DNA from: Bugulina stolonifera
Lineage: Eukaryota; Bryozoa; Gymnolaemata; Cheilostomatida; Bugulidae
Direction of reading: 5' to 3'
DNA length: 64,000 bases
NCBI GenBank assembly: GCA_935421135.1
Contig: OW285190.1
Span: 11,418,501 to 11,482,500 of the forward strand
Below, one piece after another: positions 1 through 12,857 of the stretch. Below the pieces are notes generated by a model. That model saw nothing but the letters and a program-made list of their open reading frames with translations. It was not told the DNA's origin and searched no databases. The translations under genes were made by a program, and so were the position numbers. How positions within the stretch are numbered: position 1 is the first letter of the stretch; each line of letters begins with the position of its first letter.

Positions 1-270
1 CACCACAATATGATAGAAATATGCTATTAAAGATGTTTTGTGAGCAAGTTGATAGTAAAGCATTCTGACGAAACCCTTTAGCAAATTTTTCCTGTTTCAA
101 GTTGCAATTTAATGCTTAAAAATTCACCTAATGAAAATAAGCTTAGCTATCCAGTTTTAAACCAAATGTACGCACATCGTACAACATAAAACTAGTAAGC
201 CTAACTTTAGTTAGGCCTATAACAATCATAGCTTGTTCATAAATCTCCATGTTACCACTTCCAGATGTAT
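1..270. repeat. Direct repeat, copy 1 of about 230 bp
   Basis: Roughly positions 35-270 reappear with moderate divergence at about 1530-1745. Shared landmarks are 'gatagtaaagcattc', 'gtttcaagttgcaa', 'aataagcttagctat' and 'ccagatgtattg'. No gene is seen here. The similarity stops at 'gatgtattg', exactly where the LTR-like element at 271 begins, so this may be a duplicated segment that the element interrupted or bounded. Confidence 0.6.
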
Positions 271-856
271 TGTAATGATTTTTGGGGGGTTGTGCTGTCG
301 TCTTAAGACGACTCCCTTGTCCAAAATGAAGAGCCTATGGGTGGTGCTAGGCCTTCTCATTACATGAAAGATCAACAGGTACTAGTAGTCCAATAACTAC
401 TCAAGACGACCCATGTAGCCCCGAGTCGATGCTTGTTTACTATACTGAGAAAGAGAGTGATCCGACCTAGAAGGCGGTTCAGGAGGCAAGGTCGAAGACC
501 TTGACAACTGGAACGACCAATACTACAAAGTGAAGACTCTGCATAAGTAGTATAGAAGCGTCAATTTATTGAGATCCAAGCATCAACTGAGACGATGAAC
601 ATAAAAACAATGTGCTTTATATACTATTAGAACTTCCGGAGGAAGTTCTGGTAGAAAGGCCGACGTAGTGTCGTCCAGAAATTGCGCAACAAGATGGTGG
701 CTGGGAGCCCGATGGCCGACCCAAAACATGTCGGGTTCAACAAAAGATGATTAAAATCATCCAATTCATGTACAAAATGAATATCAAGTAATTCTGAGAG
801 GTCAGCCCTCTTTACATGGGTATAAAAAGGACATACGAATTGCTCAGTAATGCACA
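271..856 (-). mobile_element. Solo-LTR-like element (LTR A), minus strand
   Basis: Read on the minus strand, the segment has the layout of an LTR: a TATA box (TATATAAAG, complement of 615-623) followed about 45 bp later by AATAAA (complement of 565-570). It is GC-richer than its surroundings and contains repeated GTCGG/CCGAC motifs. The element at 41280-42002 has the same order and similar sequence around the TATA box (a CCGGAAGTT stretch just upstream). On the plus strand both begin TGTAATG and can be read as ending ..CACA. The ends are approximate, no target-site duplication was identified, and no internal gag/pol region is present. The family is inferred from architecture only. Confidence 0.5.
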
Positions 857-2288
857 TTATAAGTATACTCATATAAGTGTATAGTAATTATAAAGGTATG
901 GTCAAAACATGCATAACAATGTAGGTATGAGTCGTGATGCAGCTAAGTGCAGGGTGTTAAAGACTGAACAAGTAGAGCCGTGACAACTACTTGGCACTTA
1001 GGGTGCTATAAGGTCCATCAGGCAAGCTGAGGTCGTATAAGCGAATGTCCTGACCATTACATATGCACATACTTTGCCTGTGACAAGTCGCAACCCATTT
1101 AATATCTGACTAAAGGTCAAAGGAAAACACTCAATTAAATTGCTGTTCCTCCACGTCAATGTCAATATGAGTAATATGTACTTGCTAACAGGTGGTTTTA
1201 GTAACTTGCTTCTCCCTCTCAAGCTATGATTACAAATACCCATCCACGACACTGTAGCTAACCAATCTCTATCAACTAGGCTAGGTGTCTAATATGTTTG
1301 TCAAATTGAAATTATTCAATTTTCATCACAACAAAAGCATGTTATAGACCTGATGAATTCATAGATTTGTTATTTGAGGATAATCAAACTAGGCAATAGT
1401 TGTTTACTTGTACGTGGATTAAAATGCCAAATTTATATTGCTTCATTAGTCATTAGTATCATATTTGCTCATAACCTGAAGTAATTCTGGTAACTGAAAT
1501 ACCTAAAAGCAGAAATTACTTATTATGTAACAAGGTTTCGTGAGCATCTTGATAGTAAAGCATTCCAATGATATCGTTTAGCAAATTAGTCCAGTTTCAA
1601 GTTGCAAATTAATGGAAATAAGCTTAGCTATTCAGTTTTCAATCAAATGTACATACCGTATAAAATTAGTAAGCCTAATTGTGGTTAGGCCTACAACAGT
1701 CATAGCTTATTCATATATTTCAATGTTACCGCTACCAGATGTATTGCAGCAGTTACTTGTTGCTTTTTATGATATATTTAAATTGAACCATAAACTGTAC
1801 ATTGTAGCTGTAACACTCTGTGCAGCATGGTAATAACAGGTAATAACATGTATGAACTAAATAGCCTATTATTTTGGAATAATTCCAATGATTGATAGAA
1901 ATTATTTCTTATTTTTGCTTTTTTTCACACATAATGTGGTGTGTATTTATTACAATATTATTTATCTCATGTTTTAAAACGATTTATTTTTCTATGATGG
2001 CTTGTTTCAATTTTGTTTCATTAGTCGAAATTTAAGACATTAAAAGATCAAAGAAATAAATCCTTAATGAGGTCCAAATAAAATGCCCAACAGAGTGGCA
2101 GCTGGTCAAAACCAGAGAATATGAGCTGGAGACAAACATTTACATGTATGTACCCAACAAGTGCTACTGATACCAGAAAATCAAAACACATTCAGTCTAC
2201 CTACATGTACATGTAAATGTAATATTGCTATTATAGAACAAGAAAGGGAAATAATGGACTCCAATGATTTGATAATGCAACTTAATTA
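857..2288. other. Gene-free 3' flank of sulfotransferase A with repeat fragments
   Basis: No coding gene is supported. The segment about 1530-1745 is copy 2 of the direct repeat seen at 35-270. The segment about 1060-1160 is repeated at about 4110-4205 inside intron 2 of the neighbouring gene (shared 'gcctgtgacaagtcgcaacc' and 'aaaggtcaaaggaaaac'). The segment about 1190-1345 has a diverged counterpart at about 7675-7875, downstream of the next paralog, consistent with the whole gene plus its 3' flank having been duplicated. Confidence 0.55.
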
Positions 2289-5200
2289 TTAGGCTTTGTC
2301 AAAGTCAACAAATGGGGTTTTGGGATAGTTAAACAGTATGATTTCATATTTATATATCTCTTTTAATATGTTCATATGTTCTTCACTGACGTTTCTGTAG
2401 TAGTCTTGGTAATTATTAGAGAATGAACCTTCTCCTGGTCTGAGGACTCGGTTGTGGAGGTCATTGAAGTAATCAGCTATACTCTCATCATAACCAGCAT
2501 GTTTAGTGAGCATGTGTATTGCCTCTGTATCCATATTCTCCTGAGCTACTGTAATAGAAGAAATAATAATGGCCATTAAATATATTGTGGTGATCAGGGT
2601 TTTGGGCAGTTTAGCATCATTGAATTACCTACACTACCTCTGTATCCGTACTACCTTGAGCTACTGTAATAGAAGAAAAATTTAATAGTACCACACCGTG
2701 AATTACATGTATATACAGTAATACCGTACTCAGTAATACAGTACTCAGTAATACAGTACTCAGTAATACAGTACTCAGTAATACAGTACTCAGTAATACA
2801 GTACTCAGTAATACAGTAATACAGTACTCAGTAATACAGTAATACAGCAGGAATTTGTAAGATATTGTGTAGACTCGGACAATCTATTTGGTTATTTAAC
2901 TGCATGTTCCATATGCTGTACATACTTTGTGATTAATTGTATAATTTGTATCATTAACGTGTGACCAATATTGTGCAATTATGTACTTTCAGAGTTATAC
3001 AGGGCTTGCCATAACAAACATGCCAAAGCTAACATTGTATTAATAGAGATTGTAGAAGATCATTGAGTAGAGATGCGTTTTACAAAAGTCCTGGTTTCAT
3101 AAGTACAAGCACCACTGGTTACAAACTTGCAAAATATTCCATTTGTATTCCCATAGATGTGTATTTATGAATATACATGTAATTGCTCTCTACTTTGAAC
3201 ATATATATTTGCTCTATGCTGGTATCACTTACTGATATAGTCATAGACAATACGCTTTTCACCGCAGAGATGACATCTGTCTATCGCAGGCATCCAATGA
3301 GGGTCAGGAGCTCTATGCTGTTTGTAATGCTTCACCACGCAGTATTGGATAAACTCACTACAAAACCAGCAGAGTCAATTGGCAGTGCCACCAAATTTTC
3401 ATAAGACTGAACCATGCACCGTTGCATTAAATACTGTGTTCCAAGCTTGAATGATTAGAAAAAGTTTCTGTTTCTGCTATAAATTTCTACCCAGCTTATC
3501 ATTTCAGAATTAGCCTCTTTACTTGTTTGGCTCAGGTGGCATAAGGTGATAAATGCAGTTCTGCAACTGTCCTCTTTCGTGTCTCACCTAAATGGAGGGA
3601 GTGTCGGCCATGTTTTTTCATTGCAGAATCTTCTCATCCAAACACTTTTCTGACGAAGAGTAAATCTATCATGCCAACAGCTTACCAATCTATGCCATGG
3701 GTTTCGGCTGACTGTGAATGTCTAGTAAAATAAACCCAGTAACAAAATTAAAGAAATAATAGGCTTGATCATTGTATTGACCAGTAGGAGAAAACGTGTG
3801 GATTTCTATAGTACTTGAAATTAGTGCATGACTAGGTAATACTGGAGCTAAATAGAAAGGCACGTAAAATTCAAAATCTTGCAGAGGTTATGCGTTTAAC
3901 GTTTGTACTATGATCTTGTGAATTTATTTTTTATTCTTTGCATTCCTTATGAAACTGCTAAAATTCTGATTAAACTTGTATAATGTATAATGTGAACTGG
4001 TGTATTTTTACTTTCAGATGGTGTTTTAATCAGGAATTCAAGCGTCGGTGTGGGCAAGAGAACACAACTCCACAGCTTTCAAACTAAATTGAATAAGACA
4101 GAACGAATTGAATATGCACATAAATTGCCTGTGACAAGTCGCAACCCATTTAATGTCTGACTAAAGGTCAAAGGAAAACTCTCAATTCAATTACTGTTCT
4201 CCAACGTTGTACGGAATAATATCATGCCTTATATACTCAATTTTACTAGACTTTATTCATACTTCTGAATTATATTAAAATCTCTTGAGCTTGGGTGTGA
4301 GGTGGACAGAATTCACCCAGATTATACATAGTTGTCTGTGCAATTCTAAGCACAGGTGTATATGAATCCATAAATACTCAATCTGCATACAGTGTACTGT
4401 TTCGGTGTTTAACACCTCATCAGTGCGGCTCAGAGATATGCCTGGGAGAACACCTTAGCAATACTGTATATTTACAGCAAAGCGTATTTAAAGGTGTGAA
4501 ATCCACTGAACCAAAGTTCTTAAGCTGCCAGAGACAGCGAGAATTGCGTAATGCCACCAGTTCAGTGTATCTCCCAGGTAAAGTGCTCAAGAAATTGGTA
4601 TTGCTACCAATTTCGAGCGTAATACTCAATCTGCATACAGTGTACTGTTTCGATGTTTAACACCTCATCAGTGCAGCTCAGAGATATGCCTGGGAGAACA
4701 CCTTAGCAATACTGTATATTTACAGCAAAGCGTATTTAAAAGGTGTGAAATCCACTGAACCAAAGTTCTCAAGCTGCCAGAGACAGCGAGAATTGCGTAA
4801 TGCCACCAAATGCCACTAAAATGCCATAAATATATACACAAGTACCTGTGTGACTGTGTATGTTTAGACTGTACATGTACTGTATGTGTAGGCGAGATCA
4901 TTTAAATTGTGCATTCCCCAGTACATATACAGTACATTTAGGGTAGTAGGATAGAGGCGAACATGCTGATTTTCAGACCTTAGGTAAGTAGGTTCAGTGC
5001 TCAAAGTGTACCGGCTCACCCAGGCTCGGCAAGCCTGTAAGAAATCAACATGCCCGCACCCCAACCCACCACACCCACCTCCCACCCCATCTCAGAGCCT
5101 GTAAGAACTGCCATACACTTTGAGCCCTGAGTAGGTTCAAGTCCCATGCACTGCTGTGGTGGAAAGTGAGCTCTGATGCTCAGACCTTCAGCTTCTAATG

Positions 5201-6567
5201 TCCGTTACATAAGATGCCTGAAGAATGTGCTGACAGTAACCAAAAATGAAAAACGAAACAAAACATACTTGTATACATATTTTTATGTACATGTAGATGG
5301 ACGTCTACATAATTATGCTGTAAGCATGCCTATAACGCGTAATTCTACAACAAGCGTGTAATTCTACAACAAGCGTGTACAGTGTACATACACAGTGTGT
5401 ATGAAATGTAATGTGGTGTACATGTACATTGTACATACACATTAATACAATTACATACAGATTTATTAACCATACATGTATGTCATAATACACAATTTCA
5501 TGTACAATTATAATGAAAAATCTTTTATCTGTGCAACTTAATCTAACCTTGTGCTGGAGAGGTTTGAGGCCGGAAGTTTTTTTTGCTTCTCCACTTTTGA
5601 AAAAAGCCTTCCAGAATGTGTACCCAGCTTTGTATGTGGCACAGTATTTCAACGATCTTCCTTTCCAGATTTCAGCAGCATATACACCAGATCTAGAACG
5701 CTCTTTATAATCAACTAAACTGTCACATCTGTAATAGCATAGATGTAAAACACGTGGAATATAGACACCTTATTAATTTTTTCATTTCACTTTGTCAAAT
5801 TCTTGCAACATTGATTGCAAATGAATGTCCAGCAAGTACTGAGAACAGGAAATAATGTAATAAAAAGTTCCTGAGATTAATTGAACAGAAGTAGGCCATT
5901 AAGCTACCTTAATCATATACATGTACATGTATAATAGGAGAGCATGGTTTCCTTGACTTGTTTGATGTAAGCTGCTATGAGACTTCGATTGCAGATTTAA
6001 ATGAAGACCAATAAAATTATTATGCAAGGAAAATATACTTTGCCCGTAAAAAGTTTGAGCTTAGAGTCGCTAACTTGTTAGGAACAGTGGTTAGCACATT
6101 AGTCAACCACCGAACCACTGTAGCAATGAAAAGCTAGCACTTAGATGGTGTTTGTAGTACAGAAGTTCAGGTTCTTACCTCTTCAGTATATCTTCCTTTC
6201 TTTTAACCAGCATAGCCTCAATCTCCTCTGAACTATTACCAATATTATACCAGTCTGGTACCCAGTGTTCCAAGTCTCTCTTCTCATTCTGTGACTCACC
6301 TATATTTTGACCGCTTTCTCTGGTTCTATCTCTCCTCTGACTACTGAAACCAGAAAAATTATGGTGCTGGAGACTGGCACCAGAAGAGTGACTGTTCTGC
6401 TTCCTTTGGAATTTTTTCTCCATAAGCGTTCCTTTCGGTGGTACAATCAGCTTGTAGCGAGATGGAGAGTTCTGCTTACCAGCATTGTTAAAATAGTTGG
6501 AGATCAGACACAGGCTCATCAGAACCAGCAGAAAGATGACAGCCACCAGCTTTATGTAGGACACCAT
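2289..6567 (-). CDS. Carbohydrate sulfotransferase, Sulfotransfer_2 family (paralog A)
   Basis: Five exons on the minus strand: 6567-6179, 5728-5548, 3721-3588, 3357-3233 and 2548-2289, joined by GT-AG introns in phases 2, 0, 2 and 1, giving 362 residues. The layout is type II Golgi: a short N-terminus, a membrane anchor at about residues 5-25, and a polar stem to about 95. The catalytic domain carries the PAPS-binding motifs: 5'-phosphosulfate loop ATYKAGYTFWK (160-170) and 3'-phosphate loop RNPWHRLVS (196-204). The later DRCHLC...YDYI segment (C263, C266) matches the C-x-x-C...YDF region of the HNK-1/chondroitin sulfotransferase family. The expected role is transfer of sulfate from PAPS to a glycan in the Golgi lumen; the acceptor sugar cannot be read from sequence. 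It is the most 3' of three tandem paralogs. The start is the only Met ahead of the anchor in exon 1. Confidence 0.9.
2637..2680 (-). pseudogene. Partial duplicate of the exon 5 acceptor in intron 4 of paralog A
   Basis: Read on the minus strand, the segment repeats the end of intron 4 and the first bases of exon 5 with substitutions: the same 'cttctattacag' acceptor, then TAGCTCAAGG and GATACAGAGG. It sits about 110 bp upstream of the real acceptor and includes an intact-looking AG, so it is a decoy 3' splice site or relic exon start. Confidence 0.55.
2716..2850. repeat. 15-bp tandem repeat (CAGTAATACAGTACT)n
   Basis: About eight to nine head-to-tail copies of a 15-bp unit built from CAGTAATA and CAGTACT, shortening into CAGTAATA doublets near the 3' end. 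It lies in intron 4 of sulfotransferase A. Confidence 0.9.
4373..4808. repeat. Tandem duplication, 248-bp offset, in intron 2 of paralog A
   Basis: The segment starting 'aatactcaatctgcatac' at 4373 recurs at 4621. About 185 bp match with few differences (4373-4558 against 4621-4807). Between the matched parts lies the palindrome AAATTGGTA-ttgc-TACCAATTT (about 4590-4611), a 9-bp stem. No coding function is evident. Confidence 0.8.
6084..6121. repeat. Short perfect inverted repeat (9-bp arms)
   Basis: ACAGTGGTT at 6084-6092 is the exact reverse complement of AACCACTGT at 6113-6121, in the stretch just beyond the exon 1 donor of paralog A. The GTGGTTAGCAC run resembles a pol III A box, so this may be the head of a decayed tRNA-derived SINE rather than a functional hairpin. 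Confidence 0.5.
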
Positions 6568-8206
6568 GACTTTACAATGTCACTGCTCTATACACATAAT
6601 CTGCAGACCGCTACTTGGAAACAATCTTCAGCATCAACTGGCAGCCTTGAGGACTACAGTTTAAAAAAAAGAGTGATGTGAAACTACAGAAATACAAACG
6701 TTTGGTACGGTACAACATTAGTGTTTATATCTGGCAGGGTTCATTTGAGTAACTCATAAAATTACTCTGCAAAGTGACACTGTACAATAAAGATCTATCT
6801 TTTATGATAGTATAGCACAGAGCTGGCCAAAGTTTTTGGAAGCTGGTCTTATATAAAATTCTCATACTTGGGGTGGGCAATTTTATTCTTGTTTCAATTG
6901 AATAATATAGTTGAACATAAAGCTAAGGCGTTGACATTATTGATATTTGCATGTTCATTCAGCAGAGGACAAGCGAAAAGAGCAAATAAGTCAGCACTAA
7001 AATATAATTTGACTTGCCAGTATTTAAAAATAGTGACAGAAAAGACTTCTATCTAGTTACACAGCTACCTAATTCGACTTCTGCTGCTTTGTGATTGCAC
7101 AATTTCGCTGCATTGCAGAAATGAAAATTCTTTGCACGGATTTTCAACGCAACCTTTCACTCCCCAAGTGGTCCAGCCTGTATTGGACCCTTAATCAGCC
7201 CAATTAGCTTATTTAAATTACTGAACTGGCCAAACCACATTTCAAAATCTTTTTTGCATGCACATATTCAATTGCTATTTATGTTGCATGGTGCAGAGTT
7301 CTATGATTCTTGAGACACAATTAATAAGTTTCTGTTGTAAATTCATCTTGTTTGCTGCACCAAATAAAAATACTGAGAATGCCAGTTTTTACACAAAGCT
7401 CATGTGGGCCACCAAAAATGAGCAGATGAACCACATGTGGCCCACGAGCCACGGATTGGCCAGCCCTGTTATATCACATTGTTTCAAGTTGACTAATTTG
7501 AGGAACACCTCATGAGTTGCTGAGGTGATGAATCCACCCCTAATATGATACAATGTACAACTTAATGCAACACACTGTATATTATACTTTACGGTAATGA
7601 AACGATAACCACCTGCGTGGCACACCAGTGAAGTAAAGCCTCCGCCCTGGATAAAGAGTGGTATACTTACGGCTGTGCTTCAATCAATGGTCTCTCCCTT
7701 TCAAGCACCTGTCATTAGATATCCATCCCATTCATTATGCTGCCACGTACCAGTCCCCAATATGCATGTCCTAAGCTAAGTGTTGATGCACAGTTGGGTA
7801 ATGAAATGCTACATTGTAATTCATATACTGTGTGCCTTGCTATTATGTTTGCTAAATTGAGACAACAAAGCATGATAGTCCTAGTGATTTGCTTCCATAT
7901 TGGGTAATTTAAACTACACGTGTATAGTTTTATTTATACTGTACTATGATGATATATGCAAGTTATGTAGATTAGTGTAGTATTCTAACAAATCTAATCT
8001 TCCATTAGTAACATTCCCTTGATTTTAGGATCTCTGCTTTTAAGCATATAGGCAAAAACCTAATATTACCATCATAGATATGCATTTGTAGCTTACATAC
8101 AGTCCTGCAAACTTTAAATTATCATGAAGTAGTAGTCTACAACAGAGATGTGGAAAAGTGGTAAAAAGGAAATGAATATATTACCAAGATTTCATAATGT
8201 AGCTCA
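6568..8206. other. Intergenic region between sulfotransferases A and B
   Basis: No gene is supported. It must hold the promoter of paralog A (upstream on the minus strand) and the 3' end of paralog B, but no convincing TATA box or other promoter motif stands out. The segment about 7675-7875 is the diverged counterpart of 1190-1345, the flank downstream of paralog A. The ORFs here are short and composition-driven. Confidence 0.5.
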
Positions 8207-11200
8207 TTAGGCTTTATCAAAATCAACAAATGGAGTTTTGGGATAGTTAAACAGTATAATTTCATATTTATATATCTCTTTTAATATGTTCATGTGTTCT
8301 TCACTGACGTTTCTGTACTGGTCTTGGTAATTATTAGAGAATGAACCTTCTCCTGGTCTGAGGATTTGTTTGTGGAGGTCTTTGAAGTAATCAGCTATAC
8401 TCTCATCATAACCAGCATGTTTAGTGAGCATGTGTATTGCCTCTGTATCCATATTCTCCTGAGCTACTGTAATAGAAGAAATAATGGCCATTAAATATTG
8501 TGGTGATCCGGGGTTTTGGGCAGTTTAGCATCATTGAATCACTACATCACAATCCTTCGCCTACTTCTAAATGCATCCAACATTATAATACTTGTGCTAC
8601 CTTGGCACAGGTATCGCAGCCTTTTTTATTAAATCTCACAACATTCAGCTGTAGTAATAGAATCAGCACAAAAAAATTTTAAAAAACCAGCCGAAGCTTG
8701 TGATATAGTCATTACAACTATTCTGCGTATCTCATTAGAGACCATAAATGAAAGTACCGATTGGCTAATTAGAGGTGATTTCTGGTTGAAAGCTGAGGAA
8801 ACTACAACCCTTATCTTTATAAACTTCGGTGAGTGAAGACATGTTCAAGACTTCCATATACTACTACTACAGCGCACCTGACTATTTAACAGGCTTATGT
8901 TAACAGGCTTATATTAACAGGCTTATATGACTGTGCTCTTTCTTGCATTTTTATTCAAAATATGAAAATTAATAATCATCTTGTATTGCTTACTGAGATT
9001 GTCTAGGTTCCACAACCCAAAATAAAAAGCATGACATGGTTCTACAAATTTTTATTTTAGCGCTAGGATTGGTAATAGCTGAAACCATTTGTGCTGTAGC
9101 GTTGCGCCATACGATGAGACTATTATGATGATCTTCTGCTCCATAGAATAACACTTACTCTGTTTATCCGCTTTACTCACTGTTTTATATAGCCTTCATA
9201 CCTACAACAATGCTATAACTTACTGATATAGTCATAGGCTATGCGATCTTTACCACAGAGATGACACCTGTCTATAGTTGTCATCCAATGACTGTTAGGT
9301 GGCTGGTTTAATTGATACCGCTTCACTACACAGTCTCGGATAAACTCACTACAAATGCACATATTTGAATATGTTGAAATGAGTGTACCACCAGGTCTTT
9401 CACAGCAGCATATGAATGCACATGTACTAGAATTGACCAAACAGGGTATCAAGTCAAACTTGATTGAGTGAAACATTGGAACTTGTATGCTGCTTCAACC
9501 TCCAAACATTTTTCATGATGATCATAATTAGAAGTTGTCCTCTCTCAATTTCACTTCTTGTTCAAGATAAGAAGAGAAAGTGAATTTAAGAGAGGACAAC
9601 TTCCAATTATAATCAATAGCTTATGAGTGCCCATGTATTTGATGCCTGATAGTTTAGCTCAGGATAAGTTGGTAGAATCTGCGTATAAAAGTAGCATAAG
9701 AGTCAGGAACATACTGTACAACTTCAGAATTGTATAGAACTTGCACTTACAGCTGCGTCCTTACCTAAATAGAGGTAGTTTCGGCCATGACTTTCCATTA
9801 CAAAATGCTTTCATATAAACCTCCTTATTAGGAAGAGTGAATCTATCATGCCAACAGCTTACCAATCTATGCCATGGATTTCTACTCACTGTGAATCTCT
9901 AGTCAACAGTAAAATAAAGTAAAAAGATAATGGTATTAATAAAGATTATCGTGTTATAGTGTTAAACGTGTGTACAAGAACACATGTTTACACGTAAATG
10001 TACTACACATGCAATTGTGTATACTGTAGGACTGTGCATGTAGCCTGCTGTATATGTAGTATTTGTTACAACAACTTACTGTTGCTTTGGGTCGAATATG
10101 TTGAGGAGCATTAGACTTATTTGAATTTGCGTTATTGATAAATATCTTCCAGAAGGTAAACCCAGCCTTGTAAGTGGCGCAGTAATTCAATGATCTGGTC
10201 CGCAATGTTTCATCATGGTACGCGCCAAAATTAGGTGGAGCCTCGTAGCCATCTAATCTGTCACATCTGTGAGGTCATAAAACAATGACCGTGCATTAGT
10301 GAAATATATAAAATTCTCTGGAATGCTTCTCAAGTCACATAATAATCATACATGCATGATGTAATGTATATTCTTGTTGGCTCAAGTCAGGAAAACTCTT
10401 AAAGAAAGTACCTAAACGTTGTGAGTGTTTAACTCATGAATACAGAAGATCTATGCCCACATTGCGGAGTTGAGAGCGGAGATTTACACCATACCTCGTA
10501 CACCAGTGAGAAACTTCTTGCACACAATGGCCTCATACACCAAACATGGATCTCAGGCTATAAACTGTTGCAATTAGTCGAATCTCAGCTCTAGAGAAAT
10601 GTTTATTTATACAAAATACCCCAACAGATGGGAACTTGCATTGTACCCGTACATTACACAGTGAATCATCCTAATAGCCATCAAACTAAATCTGTTGGCA
10701 TAACCGATGGTATTTATTTAATATTTGAATCAGATGGGTTTCTAAAGATTTTCCATTTTGATATTAATATGTTCAACAAATTAGCACATGAAAATTAGGT
10801 GATAATATGTGTGGCAAACATTTTTATATTGGAGAGTCGTACTTCTAAGTACTACTGTTTACCCACAAATACATAACATTTTAGATATTGACAGGAAAAC
10901 AAGGGAGACAAATCTAAATTTTACAAACATTTTCTGCATGCACCATGTACCCATCTCATTTGTTCCACTTCGAACACTGCTTTCATGCATGCTATGGTGT
11001 TTGTATTACAGGGGTTCTAGTTCTCACCTCTTCAGTATATCTTCCTTTCTTTTAATCAACATAGCCTCAATCTCCTCTGAACTATTACCAATATTATACC
11101 AGTCTGGCACCCAGTGTTCCAAGTCTCTCTTCTCATTCTGTGATCTGCTTATATTACCACCTCTTTCTCTGGTTCTACCTTTGCTCTGAGGACTAATAAC

Positions 11201-11380
11201 AGAAGGACGATTGTGCTGCCTTTCAGTGTTTAGCATTATACTTGTTGGTAGTACCACCTTGTAGAAAGATGGGGTATCTCTATAATTGACAGCACTAATA
11301 ATATATTCAGATGACATATAGGCCAGCAGCAGCATCAACAGCAGCAGGACCGCAGCCACTAACTTTATCCCAGGTGCCAT
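8207..11380 (-). CDS. Carbohydrate sulfotransferase, Sulfotransfer_2 family (paralog B)
   Basis: Five exons on the minus strand: 11380-11028, 10266-10080, 9898-9765, 9348-9224 and 8466-8207, with the same splice phases as its neighbours (2, 0, 2, 1), giving 352 residues. A membrane anchor lies at about residues 5-28, followed by a stem without the SSGxSLQ repeat of the other copies, then the conserved DLEHWVPDWYN block before the first intron. The PAPS motifs are ATYKAGFTFWK (148-158) and RNPWHRLVS (186-194); the downstream block is DRCHLCGKDR...YDYI. Exon 5 and the adjoining end of intron 4 are almost identical to paralog A, whereas the stem and the exon 2 termini differ. The predicted role is Golgi glycan sulfation using PAPS. 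No frameshift or premature stop was found, so it appears functional. Confidence 0.9.
8887..8929. repeat. 14-bp repeat, three copies
   Basis: The unit ACAGGCTTATrTTA occurs three times in a row in intron 4 of sulfotransferase B. It is too short to suggest a function. Confidence 0.75.
9525..9609. mobile_element. 85-bp fold-back element (MITE-like)
   Basis: The left arm begins TAATTAGAAGTTGTCCTCTC and the right arm is its near-perfect reverse complement ending at 9609. The arms are about 31 bp with a short spacer, so the whole element would fold into one hairpin. It lies in intron 3 of sulfotransferase B and is the cleanest member of a dispersed set with core AGAGAAGACAACTTC. No transposase is encoded, so non-autonomous MITE status is inferred. 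Confidence 0.7.
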
Positions 11381-12857
11381 GTCTATTCACAGTCAGCCTT
11401 CAAGTTTGCACTCCTCTAGGCCATACCTAAAATACACATTCAAGTATTCTAGAGCTGTAAGATTGTAATTACTTAGAGACTAATGTTTATTGTGACTTTA
11501 TGAGAATGCAAAGCAGTAAATAATATGTTCGACTCTGAGTTAGCTTTGGTTCCAAGACCTCAAATAATATGCCAATATAACAATTTATTAAAACCAATAA
11601 CTACTTAACTCCAGTTCTATAGCTAAAGTTCTCAACTCCTACTCTACTCGCTTGTAAAAGTTTCCGATGGAAAGATACTTAGGTATATGTGTACTTACTT
11701 AGACTAGTTCTATAATCTGAGTTGAAAATGTAGATGCTCATAGTTTTTTTCTTGTTTTTTCCTGCTGTGCTTAGAGTTGTTGGGAGATTGCTCCAATTCC
11801 GAATGTAGTGAGGTAGTTTATACTTGGTGCTGCACTCACATCTGCCTGCACTGTTTGTATATGCAGCTACAGTTAGCATCATCTCCTTGTTATTTATTCT
11901 ATTGTCAATGTTATAAATACATGACTGTAAGTTATACATTACTTTTTCTCTTGTCTATTGTCTATTGTCTATTGTGTGTGTTCACCTAATCAATACTGTG
12001 TAATCAATCAATACATGCAAATCTACTTGCACTAACCCTCCCCACCCACAGCTGTTAAGTTCCTAGGATTTAATGGGATGCTCCAGAATGGGGCATTCCA
12101 ATATCAAAATTGCCAAAACACCACTGAGTTGGTCTGATTTTCAGTTAGAATTTGAATATCTGCTTGCATTGAAAGTTGAATTAATTGTTGCATTGTAGTT
12201 GCAGGTCCAACTATAATCTAAAAGCGGAACTAACTATAAATTAATATCAAATTAATATATAATTATAATTGTGCTCTATTAATACCAATAGAGAGGAAAA
12301 TAATGCTTTAGCTACTTGGAGAATACTGGTCAAGTACACTACTTGTTATTTCCTTTTACTTGACAGGTATTAGCCCCTCCCCTTTTGGTGAATATTGACT
12401 GGGGAGTCTATGAATTAAATTTTGTGGTTGGCAATTTCTCTTACATAGTTTGTGCTCTAATTTTATTAAAATTGGGTTTGCCTTCAAATGAGTAGTGGGC
12501 CTTTCGATCACCATAATTTCAATCAGAGCGAAATTTCAACATTTTCCTATTCATCAGGTTTATTAATTCTCAAAAGAGCTTAGCTGAGATACGTATATAG
12601 TGTGGGAAAAGCAACAGTTATGCAAATTATCTTTCTGGTTTCCGATATTAATTGCATTATTATTATTTAATTTGGATTTGTGTGCTCTACTCAACATAAT
12701 GGGACATGGCAACCAGTGATGCGTTCTGTTGCTAACGATTAACCTATTTCAACACAAGTGGCTGATGGATTATATTAAAAAACCTGAACATTCTGGCCAT
12801 GTCCTACTACCAATTACTACTACTTCTCAAGAGAAGATATAAACCTCTGGCACCAGA
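11381..12857. other. Intergenic region between sulfotransferases B and C
   Basis: No gene is supported. Contents are AT-rich unique sequence and a short (TTGTCTA)n-like run at about 11950-11975. The promoter of paralog B should lie near 11380-11700, but no firm motif is visible. Confidence 0.5.

Noticed and set aside
5133..5160. B-box-like GGTTCAAGTCCC as a tRNA gene
   Set aside because: No matching A box, acceptor stem or anticodon arm at the right distance.
10436..10600. Small plus-strand ORF with a CPHCGVESGDLHH zinc-ribbon-like start
   Set aside because: About 54 codons inside intron 1 of sulfotransferase B, an upstream stop, no splice context and no known family; a retroelement scrap at best.
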